Shown here piece after piece: positions 37,732-49,219 of a DNA stretch of 64,000 bases. The DNA comes from Microbacterium maritypicum. Its GTDB lineage: Bacteria > Actinomycetota > Actinomycetes > Actinomycetales > Microbacteriaceae. Numbering within the stretch: position 1 is the first letter of the stretch; every line of letters starts with the position of its first letter. A program made the translations under genes and the position numbers. A model generated the notes under the pieces. The model made no database searches, was not told where the DNA came from, and saw only the letters and a program-made list of their open reading frames with translations. The DNA lies in the NCBI RefSeq assembly GCF_041529975.1, contig NZ_CP168030.1, positions 2,046,001 through 2,110,000 on the forward strand, in the 5' to 3' direction.

Positions 37732-38645
37732 CCGACATCCAGGACACTCCCGCCGAGGTCGCCGCGCAGAAGGCCACCACTCTCATCGAGTCGCTGCCGT
37801 GGCTGAAGAAGTTCCGCGACCAGATCGTCGTCATCAAGTACGGCGGAAACGCGATGGTGTCGGAGGAGCTGCAGGATGCCTTCGCCCAGGACATCGCCTA
37901 CCTCCGTTACGTCGGCGTGCTGCCGGTCGTCGTGCACGGCGGTGGTCCGCAGATCTCGAACATGCTGCAGCGACTCGAGATCCCCAGCGAGTTCAAGGGC
38001 GGCTACCGCGTCACCAACACCGAGGCGATCAGCGTCGTGCGCATGGTGCTCACGGGTCAGGTCAACCCGCAGCTCGTGTCGAAGATCAACTCGCACGGTC
38101 CGATCGCGACGGGTCTCAGTGGTGAGGATGCGGGACTTTTCGGCGGACGCCGTCGTGGCGTCGTGATCGACGGGGAAGAGGTCGACCTCGGCCGCGTCGG
38201 CGACGTCGTGGAGGTCGATCCGACCCCCGTGCTCGATCACCTCGCCGCCGGACGCATCCCGGTCGTGTCGAGCATCGCGCCCGACCTCGACCACCCCGGT
38301 CAGTCGCTCAACGTCAACGCCGATGCTGCGGCTGCCGCTCTCGCGGTGTCGTTGCACGCGCGCAAGCTCGTGATCCTCACGGATGTGCCTGGGCTCTACG
38401 CGGATTGGCCGAACCGCGACTCGCTCGTCTCGCACCTGACCTCGGAAGCCCTCGTCGAGATGCTGCCGAAGCTCGAATCGGGGATGATCCCGAAGATGCG
38501 GGCGTGCCTCGATGCGGTCGAGGGCGGCGTGGACGCGGCAGCGATCATCGACGGCCGCGTGCCGCATTCGGTGCTCGTCGAACTTTTCACCAGCAAGGGA
38601 ATCGGGACCGAAGTGGTCCTGGGAAAGAATGAGGTGACGGCATGA
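37728..38645 (+). CDS. argB: Acetylglutamate kinase
   Basis: 305 aa. It catalyses the controlled step in arginine synthesis. ATP/substrate loops: [10 protein letters not shown] and [11 protein letters not shown], then [16 protein letters not shown] and [12 protein letters not shown]. The N-terminal helix ([17 protein letters not shown]) is the feature of arginine-sensitive hexameric kinases, suggesting feedback inhibition. Overlaps argJ and argD by 4 bases. Confidence 0.97.
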   Translation: MTDIQDTPAEVAAQKATTLIESLPWLKKFRDQIVVIKYGGNAMVSEELQDAFAQDIAYLRYVGVLPVVVHGGGPQISNMLQRLEIPSEFKGGYRVTNTEAISVVRMVLTGQVNPQLVSKINSHGPIATGLSGEDAGLFGGRRRGVVIDGEEVDLGRVGDVVEVDPTPVLDHLAAGRIPVVSSIAPDLDHPGQSLNVNADAAAAALAVSLHARKLVILTDVPGLYADWPNRDSLVSHLTSEALVEMLPKLESGMIPKMRACLDAVEGGVDAAAIIDGRVPHSVLVELFTSKGIGTEVVLGKNEVTA

Positions 38646-39843
38646 CCGTCTGGCAGGACGACGCGGCACGCGATCTCGTGCTCAACGCAGGGGACCGGCT
38701 CGCGATGCTGGTCCGCGGCGAGGGCTCGTACCTGTGGGATGCCGACGGCCGACGCCACCTCGACTTCCTCGCCGGTATCGCGGTGACCTCTCTCGGGCAT
38801 GCGCACCCGGCCTTCGTGGAGGCGGTCTCGACGCAGGCAGCCACGCTCGCCCATGTGTCGAACTACTTCGCCACTCCGCCCCAGCTCGCACTCGCCGCAC
38901 GGCTCAAGCGTCTCGCGGGTGCCGGTATCGGCGGGCGGGTGTTCTTCTCGAACTCGGGCGCCGAGGCCAACGAGGCCGCCTTCAAGCTCGCCCGCCTGCA
39001 CGGTGGCGCCGAGCGCACGCGCATCCTCGCGCTCGAGAACGGCTTCCACGGACGCACGATGGGGTCGCTCGCTCTCACCGCGAAGGCGTCGATGCGCGCG
39101 CCGTTCGAGCCGATGCCCGCCGGTGTGGAGCACATCCCCGCCACGATCGAGGCCCTCGAGGCGGCGATGGACGACCGCGTCGCCGCCATCATCGTCGAGC
39201 CCATCCAGGGTGAGGCCGGCGTCGTCGAGCTGCCGGAGGGCTACCTCGCCGCCGCGCGCTCGCTGACCCTCGCTCACGGCGCGCTGCTGATCGTGGATGA
39301 GATCCAGACGGGTGCGGGCCGCACGGGAGAGTGGTTCGGGTTCAGCCACGAGGGCATCACGCCCGACGCGATCACGCTCGCCAAGGGCATCGGCGGCGGC
39401 TTCCCGATCGGCGCTCTGGTCACCTACGGTGCCGCGAGCGCCCTCTTCACCCCGGGCTCGCACGGCTCGACCTTCGGCGGAAACCCGCTCGCGACCGCTG
39501 TCGCCGACGCCGTGCTCGCCGAGATCGAGAGCGCCGGCCTGGTGGAGAACGCGGCCCGTCGTGGGGCGGAGCTGCGGGAGATCCTCCTCGGCATCGACTC
39601 TCCGCTGATCGAGGGCGTGCGCGGACGTGGTCTGCTCGTCGGTGTCGCGCTCACCGCTCCGGTCGCCGGCGCGGTGGTCGCGGCTGCGCAGGAGCGCGGC
39701 CTCATCGTCAACGCCGCCAACCCCGAGACCGTGCGCATCGCGCCCGCCCTCACCATCGGCGACGCGGAACTCGCCGAGTTCCGCGAGCTGTTCACGGCTT
39801 CCCTCGCCGACGTCCAGGCCTCTGTTGCCGGAAAGGTATCCGC

Positions 39844-39847
<4 letters not shown>
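38642..39847 (+). CDS. argD: Acetylornithine aminotransferase
   Basis: 401 aa, PLP class III. PLP lysine in [48 protein letters not shown], and [13 protein letters not shown] are family markers. It transaminates N-acetylglutamate semialdehyde to N-acetylornithine. It overlaps both neighbours by 4 bases. Confidence 0.96.
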
Positions 39848-42203
<2,356 letters not shown>

Positions 42204-42233
42204 CCGGACTCGCGGTCGGCGGCCGTGTCGAGC

Positions 42234-42818
42234 TCAGTGCAGTTCGGCGTCGGCCGCGGACCGCGCCCACCGGGTGAACCGTACGGTGAGACCCGCACGT
42301 GTCGGGGCGGCGAGGAAGGGCCCGGCGGATGCCGCTGCCTGGCCGTCGAACGGAGCGACCCGCACGAGCCGCCACGGCTCCTCGGCGGTGCGCGCCCGCA
42401 CGATCACGGAGTCCGCCCAGCGGCTCACGCGCACTGTGATCTCGCTCTCGAGCCACTCGTCGACGAAGCCGACGGACCAGTCCGACCCTCCGTCGGTGAC
42501 CACGGCGCCGAGCCCGAGGTGGTCGTCGGCGTACTCGACGCCGGTCTTCACCCAGTGTTCGTCGTCGATCCGCACGAAGATGCCCGCCTGGTCGAACTGG
42601 CCGTCCCACGGCGCCCGGAACGACACCTCCATCGCCTCGCCCACGGCGAGCGGTGCGAGCAGGGCGTGTTCGGTGTCGTGCACGAACCCGTAGGCGGTGT
42701 GCCGCCAGGCGTCGCTGCCTTCGACGGCAGTGACGTCGAAGTGCTCCGCGTCTTCCACGGCGGCGGGGTCGTGGGTCCAGGTTCCCGCGGACCAGGCAAG
42801 GATGCTCGAATCAGGCAT
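42234..42818 (-). CDS. DUF1349 family protein
   Basis: 194 aa, predicted beta-sandwich similar to concanavalin-like folds. DGQFDQAGIFVRIDDEHWVKTGVEYADDHLGLGAVVTDGGSDWSVG is the DUF1349 core. Role unknown; homologs are cytoplasmic and may bind carbohydrates. Minus-strand start 42818 has GGATGG upstream. It is divergent from SatD across an AT-rich 60-bp gap. Confidence 0.8.
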   Translation of the reverse strand: MPDSSILAWSAGTWTHDPAAVEDAEHFDVTAVEGSDAWRHTAYGFVHDTEHALLAPLAVGEAMEVSFRAPWDGQFDQAGIFVRIDDEHWVKTGVEYADDHLGLGAVVTDGGSDWSVGFVDEWLESEITVRVSRWADSVIVRARTAEEPWRLVRVAPFDGQAAASAGPFLAAPTRAGLTVRFTRWARSAADAELH

Positions 42819-42828
42819 ATTTCCATCC

Positions 42829-42877
42829 CATAACCAAATAGTGCATATAACTAAGAATATTCGTGATAAGGTTATCG
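42829..42877. promoter_or_regulatory. AT-rich operator/promoter between DUF1349 and SatD genes
   Basis: An AT-rich patch in a GC-rich genome. It has outer inverted repeats ATAACC (42830-42835) and GGTTAT (42870-42875), a central palindrome GAATATTC (42855-42862), and TAAGGT (42867-42872) 6 bases before SatD. Confidence 0.45.
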
Positions 42878-42878
42878 C

Positions 42879-43523
42879 ATGGTCATCGCTGTGATCGCAG
42901 ACATCGTGGGCTCCCGTGAACTCGGGGACCGCGGCGCCGCACAGCGCGTGCTGGATGAGACCATCGCGCAGGCCGAGATCGACCTCCCGCTGGCGGCGCA
43001 GCCGTTGACGCCCACCGTAGGAGACGAGCAGCAGGGCGTCTACCGGGAGCTCGGCGATGCGCTCAGCTCGCTCTTCCTCATTCAGCTGCGACTGCCCGAC
43101 GGGATCGCCTTCCGATTCGGCATCGGCGTGGGGGAGGTGCGCGCCGTCGCCTCCGTGCACGGCGAGCTCGCCGACGGGCCGGGCTGGTACGCCGCGCGGG
43201 CCGCGATCGAGACCGTGCACTCCCGCGAGCAGCGCGCCGTGCCGCGCACGCGCACCTGGATTGTCGGAGCCCCGGGGCAGGATGAGGTCATGGCGTCGAC
43301 GATCGCGGTCTCCAATGCCTACCTGCTCGCGCGTGACGAGCTCGTGGGTGCGATGAGTGCGCGCGAGCGGCGACTCACCTACGGGCGCCTGGTCGGCCGC
43401 TCGCAGCAGGAGCTCGCGGCGCAGGAGGGCATCTCCCAGCCGAGCGTCTCGAAGTCGCTGCGACGTGCCGGATCCGCCGCGCTCATCGAAGGACTCGCCG
43501 CCCTGAAGGGAGAGCCGGCATGA
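42879..43523 (+). CDS. SatD-family protein with C-terminal helix-turn-helix
   Basis: 214 aa. N-terminal MVIAVIADIVGSRELGDR and TVGDEQQGVY match the SatD family (named from the acid-tolerance sat locus of Streptococcus mutans; biochemical role unknown). The C-terminal RSQQELAAQEGISQPSVSKSLRRAG looks like a DNA-binding helix-turn-helix. It may regulate itself at the AT-rich gap upstream. TAAGGT lies 6 bases before the ATG. It overlaps the membrane protein gene by 4 bases. Confidence 0.8.
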   Translation: MVIAVIADIVGSRELGDRGAAQRVLDETIAQAEIDLPLAAQPLTPTVGDEQQGVYRELGDALSSLFLIQLRLPDGIAFRFGIGVGEVRAVASVHGELADGPGWYAARAAIETVHSREQRAVPRTRTWIVGAPGQDEVMASTIAVSNAYLLARDELVGAMSARERRLTYGRLVGRSQQELAAQEGISQPSVSKSLRRAGSAALIEGLAALKGEPA

Positions 43524-44350
43524 TCATCGCCGGATTCATCCTGCTCGCCATCGGAGCCGCAGACCTCGTGCGGCAGTTCGTCCCGCGGCGTTGGATCGGA
43601 TACCTGGCCGCGGCCGTCGTGCTGCTCCTGCTCGGCAGCGTCAGCGATGCTCTCCTGCCCATGATCGCCGCGCTCGCGTCCGGCGCGCTCTGGGTCTGGT
43701 GCATGCCCGACGGGCGACCGTCACGCGCGGGGTTCTGGCCCGCCGTGGTCCTCGCGCTCGTCGTCGTCGGAGCCGTGATCTCGATGGGAGCACGCGCCCA
43801 GGCCGGACTCATCGGCGAGGTGTGGCAGTTGCGTTCGCCGTTCGGTGAGGTCACGTTCGACCTGGCGATCCTGGTGCTCGGGGTGTCGGCGTTCCTCCTC
43901 GAGTCCGCGAACCTCGTGGTGCGCGCCGCTCTCGACGGCGAACACACCTGGCGCCCCGCCGAGCAGGTCACCGAGGCCACACCCGTCGTCGAGGCTGCAT
44001 CGGTCGGCGCGGAGATGAGCCGGACCCTCCCAGAACCGACGACAGCCCTCGCAGAACCGACGACGGATCCGGCACCTGTGGTGGCGGCCGCCCCTGATCC
44101 GCGGGCCGGCTTCCAGGGCGGGCGACTGATCGGCCCGCTCGAACGCCTCCTCGTCCTGATCCTCACGCTCGCCGCCGCGTACCCGATCCTCGCGGCGATG
44201 CTGGCGGCGAAGGGGATCGTCCGCTTCCCGGAGATCTCCCGCGACGGTGAGACCGGCGCCAGAGCCGAGTACTTCCTCGTGGGCAGTCTCGTCAGCTGGG
44301 TCATCGCCCTCGGCGCCGCCTTCCTCGTCTGGTGGGCGGCGCACAGCTGA
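43520..44350 (+). CDS. Membrane protein, SatD partner
   Basis: 276 aa. About four helices in the N-terminal half (IIAGFILLAIGAADLV to GFWPAVVLALVVVGAVIS), a hydrophilic Thr/Pro/Glu stretch at about 150-205 with a repeated PEPTT/AEPTT, then two more helices. I do not recognise the family. The ATGA overlap with SatD implies a functional pair. Confidence 0.65.
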   Translation: MIIAGFILLAIGAADLVRQFVPRRWIGYLAAAVVLLLLGSVSDALLPMIAALASGALWVWCMPDGRPSRAGFWPAVVLALVVVGAVISMGARAQAGLIGEVWQLRSPFGEVTFDLAILVLGVSAFLLESANLVVRAALDGEHTWRPAEQVTEATPVVEAASVGAEMSRTLPEPTTALAEPTTDPAPVVAAAPDPRAGFQGGRLIGPLERLLVLILTLAAAYPILAAMLAAKGIVRFPEISRDGETGARAEYFLVGSLVSWVIALGAAFLVWWAAHS

Positions 44351-44363
44351 CGACGGTTCCGAA

Positions 44364-44720
44364 TCAGCCCACGGAGCGGTACCAGTCCAGCTTCTCCGCG
44401 AGTCGCTGCTGTTGCGCGAGAACCTCGGCGAGCTGCTTCTCGACCGTCACCGCGTGCTCTTCGAGAAGCGCTATCCGCTCCGGGATGGAGTCTTCTCGCT
44501 GGCAGAGCTGGCCGTAGCGACGCAGGCGTTCCACCGGCATGCCGGTCTCGCGGAGGCACTTGAGGAACTCCAGGAGGCCGAGCTCGGCATCGGTGTACGC
44601 GCGATGCCCGCCGGCCGTGCGCGACACCGCGGGCAGGATGCCCTCGCGCTCGTAGTACCGGAGCGTGTCGATGCTGAATCCGGAGCGGGCCGCGGTCTCC
44701 GCCGGCGTGTACGTCGTCAT
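44364..44720 (-). CDS. MerR-family regulator (AdhR/NmlR-like)
   Basis: 118 aa. Winged helix-turn-helix YTPAETAARSGFSIDTLRYYEREGIL, then the dimerisation helix. A single Cys at residue 55 in LEFLKCLRETGMP matches the thiol sensor of AdhR/NmlR regulators that respond to aldehydes and electrophiles. TATGCT lies exactly 6 bases before its minus-strand ATG. It is divergent from an aldo/keto reductase, the expected target. Confidence 0.88.
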   Translation of the reverse strand: MTTYTPAETAARSGFSIDTLRYYEREGILPAVSRTAGGHRAYTDAELGLLEFLKCLRETGMPVERLRRYGQLCQREDSIPERIALLEEHAVTVEKQLAEVLAQQQRLAEKLDWYRSVG

Positions 44721-44736
44721 GATCGGAGCATAGGAC

Positions 44737-44767
44737 TTGACCTGGAGTGCACTCCAGGTTGCACAGT
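44737..44767 (+). promoter_or_regulatory. MerR-type promoter of the aldo/keto reductase with 20-bp perfect palindrome
   Basis: TTGACC (44737-44742), 19-bp spacer, CACAGT (44762-44767). The perfect palindrome ACCTGGAGTG plus its mirror (44740-44759) fills the spacer. A 19-bp spacer needing DNA twist, with an operator inside it, is the classic MerR activation design. The ATG begins 6 bases after the -10. Confidence 0.85.
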
Positions 44768-44773
44768 GAAGTC

Positions 44774-45727
44774 ATGACCAACCGGAACACCCCTGCATCC
44801 CCGCTCGTCCTCGGAGCGATGTCATTCGGCACGCTCGTCGACGAGGAGACCTCTTTCGCTCTGCTCGACCGCTTCGTCGACCGCGGCGGCATCTGGATCG
44901 ACACCGCCGACTGCTACAGCTTCTGGACGAGTGAGACGGGGCAGGGGGGAGCCTCCGAAGAGGTGCTCGGACGCTGGCTGGCGGCGCGTCCGGATGCACG
45001 AGCGCACGTCCGCATCTCGACCAAGGTCGGTGCCGAGCCGCTGTGGCCCGGCTCCTGGCCTGAGCACCGGGCCGGTCTCTCTCCGCGTGCGATCCACGCT
45101 GCCGTCGAAGGGAGCCTCGAACGCCTGGGCGTCGACAGGATCGACCTGCTCTGGCTGCACCAGGAGGACCGCACGGTCGCGATCGAGGACACGGTGGACG
45201 CCCTCGCGGCGCTCACCGTCGACGGGACGGTGGGCCGTGTCGGCGCCTCCAACCACCCGGCCTGGCGCATCGAGCGCGCCCGCGCGCACGCGAGAAAGAT
45301 CGGAAGCGTCCCCCTCGACGCGTTCCAGTTGAACAGCACATACCTGCGCACGCGTCCGGGAACGCTTCCTCCCGGAGTGGCGCACCCGTTCGGCGTGCTG
45401 AGCGACGAGCAGCGGGACTTCGCCCGGGCGAACGGGATCGAGATCTGGGCGTACACCCCGCTGCTCTCCGGTGCGTATGACAACCCGGCGAAACCCGTGC
45501 CCGAGGTGTACGACCACCCCGGGACTGCGCGTCGGCTCGCGGTGCTGGCCGAGATCGCGGCGGCGCGGGACCTCGGCCGAGGGCAGATCGTGCTGGCGTG
45601 GCAGCTCGCGCGAGGCATCCGTCCCATCCTCGGCGGCAGCAAGCTCGATCAGCTGGATGTCGCGATGGATGCGGCGTCGATCTCCCTGTCCGTCGAGGAG
45701 ATCACTCTCCTCGACGAGCCGGCGTGA
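44774..45727 (+). CDS. Aldo/keto reductase
   Basis: 317 aa TIM barrel. Catalytic tetrad region: WIDTADCYSFW (Asp/Tyr), TKVG (Lys) and LLWLHQED (His). NADPH-binding GGSKLDQLDVAMDA near the C-terminus. It probably reduces reactive aldehydes under MerR control. ATG 44774 is preferred over an upstream in-frame start at 44747, which lies inside the operator. Confidence 0.88.
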   Translation: MTNRNTPASPLVLGAMSFGTLVDEETSFALLDRFVDRGGIWIDTADCYSFWTSETGQGGASEEVLGRWLAARPDARAHVRISTKVGAEPLWPGSWPEHRAGLSPRAIHAAVEGSLERLGVDRIDLLWLHQEDRTVAIEDTVDALAALTVDGTVGRVGASNHPAWRIERARAHARKIGSVPLDAFQLNSTYLRTRPGTLPPGVAHPFGVLSDEQRDFARANGIEIWAYTPLLSGAYDNPAKPVPEVYDHPGTARRLAVLAEIAAARDLGRGQIVLAWQLARGIRPILGGSKLDQLDVAMDAASISLSVEEITLLDEPA

Positions 45728-45766
45728 GGCGATTCGGCGGTGCGCGGCGCTGATAGCCTGGAGCGC

Positions 45767-47068
45767 GTGTCAACTCCCGATCTGACGACCGCACCCCAGG
45801 CGATCGACCCCGCGTTCGAGAACGTGTGGGACGAACTCGTGTGGCGTGGCCTGGTCCAGGTGTCCACCGACCAGGAGGCGCTGCGCGCCCTGCTCGCGGG
45901 AGACCCCATCACCTATTACTGCGGCTTCGATCCGACGGCACCGAGCCTGCACCTGGGCAACCTCGTGCAGTTGCTGACGCTGCGCCGCATCCAGCTCGCC
46001 GGACACAAGCCTCTCGGTCTGGTCGGCGGGTCCACCGGACTCATCGGCGATCCGCGTCCGACTGCCGAGCGAACGCTGAACACCCGCGAGACCGTCGAGG
46101 AGTGGGTCGGGCGGCTTCGCGCGCAGGTCGAGCGCTACCTCAGCTTCGAGGGTGAGAATGCGGCACGCATCGTGAACAACCTCGACTGGACCGCGCCGCT
46201 GAGCGCGATCGACTTCCTCCGCGAGATCGGCAAGTACTACCGCGTCGGCACGATGCTCAAGAAGGATGCGGTCGCCGCGCGGCTGAACTCCGACGAGGGC
46301 ATCAGCTACACCGAGTTCAGCTACCAGATCCTGCAGGGGATGGATTACCTCGAGCTCTACCGCCAGTACGACTGCGTGTTGCAGACGGGTGGGTCCGACC
46401 AGTGGGGCAACCTCACCAGCGGGACGGATCTGATCCGCCGCGCCGAGGGCTCGTCCGTGCATGCGATCGGCACACCGCTGATCACCAACAGCGACGGCAC
46501 GAAGTTCGGCAAGAGCGAGGGCAATGCGATCTGGCTCGACGCCGAGATGTGCAGCCCGTACCGGATGTACCAGTTCTGGCTGAGCACCGCGGATTCCGAC
46601 GTCGTCGACCGCCTGAAGGTCTTCACGTTCCTGAGCCGCTCGGAGATCGAGGGGTACGCCGAACTCGTGGCGACGGAGCCGTTCCGTCGTGCCGCCCAGA
46701 AGCGTCTCGCGCTCGAAGTGGTGGCGACCGTGCACGGCATCGACGCGGCGGCGGCGGTGATCGCGGCATCCGAGGCCCTGTTCGGACAGGGCGATCTGAC
46801 CGCGCTCGACGCGCAGACACTCCGCACCGCGCTGGAAGAGCTCCCGAATGCGACCGTCGCCACCGGCACCCCGGTGGTGGACGTGCTGGTCGCGACCGGG
46901 CTGGTCGCCAGCCTCTCCGAGGCGAGGCGTGCGATCGCGCAGGGCGGTGTCACGCTCGACGGCAACCGCGTCGAAGACGAGACTGCCGCGGTCCAGGGCA
47001 CGCTTCCCGGGGGAGTGTCCGTACTCCGTCGTGGCAAGAAGACCCTTGCCGGCGTCTTCCTCGGCTGA
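45767..47068 (+). CDS. tyrS: Tyrosyl-tRNA synthetase
   Basis: 433 aa, class I. HIGH motif as PSLHLGNLVQLL (about residue 57), Tyr-binding YRQYDCVLQTGGSDQWGNLTSG, KMSKS motif as KFGKSEG, and a C-terminal S4 RNA-binding domain (LVASLSEARRAIAQGGVTLDGNRV). GTG 45767 follows TAGCCT (45754-45759) by 7 bases. Confidence 0.97.
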   Translation: MSTPDLTTAPQAIDPAFENVWDELVWRGLVQVSTDQEALRALLAGDPITYYCGFDPTAPSLHLGNLVQLLTLRRIQLAGHKPLGLVGGSTGLIGDPRPTAERTLNTRETVEEWVGRLRAQVERYLSFEGENAARIVNNLDWTAPLSAIDFLREIGKYYRVGTMLKKDAVAARLNSDEGISYTEFSYQILQGMDYLELYRQYDCVLQTGGSDQWGNLTSGTDLIRRAEGSSVHAIGTPLITNSDGTKFGKSEGNAIWLDAEMCSPYRMYQFWLSTADSDVVDRLKVFTFLSRSEIEGYAELVATEPFRRAAQKRLALEVVATVHGIDAAAAVIAASEALFGQGDLTALDAQTLRTALEELPNATVATGTPVVDVLVATGLVASLSEARRAIAQGGVTLDGNRVEDETAAVQGTLPGGVSVLRRGKKTLAGVFLG

Positions 47069-47096
47069 GCCTTCGCGCTTCGGATAGCAGAGCCGG

Positions 47097-47891
47097 ATGC
47101 CTTTCACTCCCAGCCACGCGCTCGTCGCGCTGCCGTTCATCCGAACGCCGTTGGTGCCCGCGGCGATCGCGATCGGCGCCATGACGCCGGATCTGCCGCT
47201 GTTCGTGCGGGGTGTCGGGCTGAACTACTCGTTCACCCACACGTTCGGCAACATCCTGTGGACGGCACTCCTCGCGTTCGTGCTCTTCCTCGTCTGGCGC
47301 GTGATCCTGCGTCCCGCGGTGCCGGAACTCGCGCCGCTGTGGCTGGCGCGTCGGCTCCCGGAGGACTGGAGCGAGGGCGGTGCGGAAGCCGCACGACGAG
47401 CCGTCGGCGTGGGGGAGAAGCGCTGGTATCCGGTGCTCCTCGCGGTGTCTTTCCTGATCGGCGTGGCCTCGCACATCCTCTGGGATCTCTTCACGCATGA
47501 AGGTCGTGCCGGCGTGCAGCTGCTCCCCGGTCTCGACGCGATGTGGGGTCCGCTGCCCGGATTCAAGTGGCTTCAGCACGGGTCGAGTGTGATCGGCCTG
47601 CTCATCATCGGTGTCTGGGCACTGCTCTGGCTGCGTCGACGGGAAGCGCGCGCGGATTTCGCGCAGTCGCTGCCGCAGGGGGTGCGCATCGCGTGGTGGG
47701 TCTCGCTTCCGGTGATCCTGGTCGCTGCGCTCGTCTGGGGGATCATCGCGTTCGGTCCCATCGACACGGAGTTCACCGTGCAGCATCTGGCCTATCGCGT
47801 GCTGCCTCCGGCATGTGCGCTCTGGGGTGCGATCACCTTCGTGCTCTGCGTCGTTCTGGCGGTTCGCGGCCGTCGTCACCAGATCGCCTGA
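47097..47891 (+). CDS. DUF4184 family membrane protein
   Basis: 264 aa. The opening MPFTPSHALVALPF and GAMTPDLPLF define DUF4184. About five helices follow (ILWTALLAFVLFLVWRVIL, VLLAVSFLIGVASHILWDLFTHEG, VIGLLIIGVWALLW and others). Conserved His and Asp residues (FTPSHA, TPDLPL, SHILWDLFTH) recall membrane-bound metal-dependent hydrolases (YdjM/DUF457). It overlaps the convergent CoA-transferase by 16 bases. Confidence 0.8.
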   Translation: MPFTPSHALVALPFIRTPLVPAAIAIGAMTPDLPLFVRGVGLNYSFTHTFGNILWTALLAFVLFLVWRVILRPAVPELAPLWLARRLPEDWSEGGAEAARRAVGVGEKRWYPVLLAVSFLIGVASHILWDLFTHEGRAGVQLLPGLDAMWGPLPGFKWLQHGSSVIGLLIIGVWALLWLRRREARADFAQSLPQGVRIAWWVSLPVILVAALVWGIIAFGPIDTEFTVQHLAYRVLPPACALWGAITFVLCVVLAVRGRRHQIA

Positions 47892-49219
47892 TCCGACCCC
47901 CAGAGGTGCGGGGCATCGAACTCGAGGCCGGTCATCGCCGGTCGCGAGGTGACGAGGGACCTGCCGTCGACCTCGAAGCGCGCGAGGTGCGGGCCGACGT
48001 CGAACTCGGCCTCCCCTTCCGGCTCCCGGCTGCGCGGCATCCCGAGAAGTTCGGCGGCGATGCGGCGGAGCGAGGTGCCGGCATACCAGGACCCGCCTTC
48101 GCCGGTGCGGCGTTGCAGCAGCGCCGTCACCGCGGCGGCGAGCAGGTATCCGGCACTGTGGTCGAGCGCCTGGGCTGGAAGCGTGCCCGGGCGGTCCCCG
48201 TCCGGCGACTCGATGAGCGCGATTCCGGATGCCGCCTGGACGAGGCTGTCGAAGCCGGCGCGATCGGGATGCTCCGTGCCCCAGGCACTCAGTTGCGCGA
48301 CGACCAGGTCCGGATACCGTTCGGCGAGCACACTCGGTTGAAGTCCCAGTCGGTCCAGCGCGGCGGGACGGTAGCCGAGCACCACGGCATCGGCGTCTGA
48401 GAGCAGGTCGTGCATCTGCGCGGTGCGCGCATCCAACCGTGCCGAGCGCTTGCCGTGCCCGGTGTCGAGGTGCTGCCACTCGGGTTCGGGCAGGTGCGGC
48501 GGATCGATGCGCAGCACGTCGGCGCCGAGGAGAGCGAGCGTGCGGGTGCAGACGGGACCGGCGATAACGCGGGTGAGGTCGAGCACGCGCATACCGGCGA
48601 GGGGGTGGCGATCATCCTGCGCCGCCGTCGAACGTGAGTGGCGGGAGTGACGACGTGCGGGGGTGTCGGTGCGTCGGACCTCGAGAAGCGGCGTCGCTCG
48701 GAGGGCGCGATCAGCGGCGGGGTCCTCGGCGGCCACGGCGACGGCGAGTCCGCCGAGTCGGGTGATCCCCGCGACGGCGTCAGCCGTCGTCCGTTCCTCG
48801 AGTGCGACGCGGACCGCATCGGCGTCGGCGTCATCCTGCAGTCCGAGTGCGGTGCGCAGAGCGGCGGAGTGATGCGGATAGTTCCCATGGGTCCTGACCC
48901 ATCCGTCCGCAGTCCGCCAGAAACCCGAGTAGGGCGACCACACCGGGGGAGCGACGCCGTCGATCGAGAGCACGCGGTCGCTCCGGTAGGCGGTGGCCAC
49001 ACGGTGCGGGTCGATGAGCGCGGGCGAGCGACCGGCGGCGAGCAGGGCAGAGGCGACGCTGGCCCAGGCGAGTTCCGCGGTGGCGAGCCGAGAGGGCAGG
49101 GCTACGGCGGCGTGAGCTTCGGTCGTTCCCTCTGTGGCGGGGAGATCGAGCAGGATCCTGACGCGGTCGAGCAGAGCAGCTCCCGCGTTGGGAGCCGGGT
49201 CAGTGTTGAGTGGGAGCAT
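47876..49219 (-). CDS. CoA transferase (CaiB/BaiF family, class III)
   Basis: 447 aa. The core at about 210-420 reads AGMRVLDLTRVIAGPVCTRTLALLGADVLRIDPP, the family III CoA-binding signature; the Asp nucleophile would lie in the family-conserved region near GYRPAALDRLGL. The N-terminal half contains a second, degenerate CoA-transferase-like part. Substrate unknown. ATG 49219 has TACGAT 6 bases upstream on the minus strand. Confidence 0.85.
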   Translation of the reverse strand: MLPLNTDPAPNAGAALLDRVRILLDLPATEGTTEAHAAVALPSRLATAELAWASVASALLAAGRSPALIDPHRVATAYRSDRVLSIDGVAPPVWSPYSGFWRTADGWVRTHGNYPHHSAALRTALGLQDDADADAVRVALEERTTADAVAGITRLGGLAVAVAAEDPAADRALRATPLLEVRRTDTPARRHSRHSRSTAAQDDRHPLAGMRVLDLTRVIAGPVCTRTLALLGADVLRIDPPHLPEPEWQHLDTGHGKRSARLDARTAQMHDLLSDADAVVLGYRPAALDRLGLQPSVLAERYPDLVVAQLSAWGTEHPDRAGFDSLVQAASGIALIESPDGDRPGTLPAQALDHSAGYLLAAAVTALLQRRTGEGGSWYAGTSLRRIAAELLGMPRSREPEGEAEFDVGPHLARFEVDGRSLVTSRPAMTGLEFDAPHLWGSDQAIW

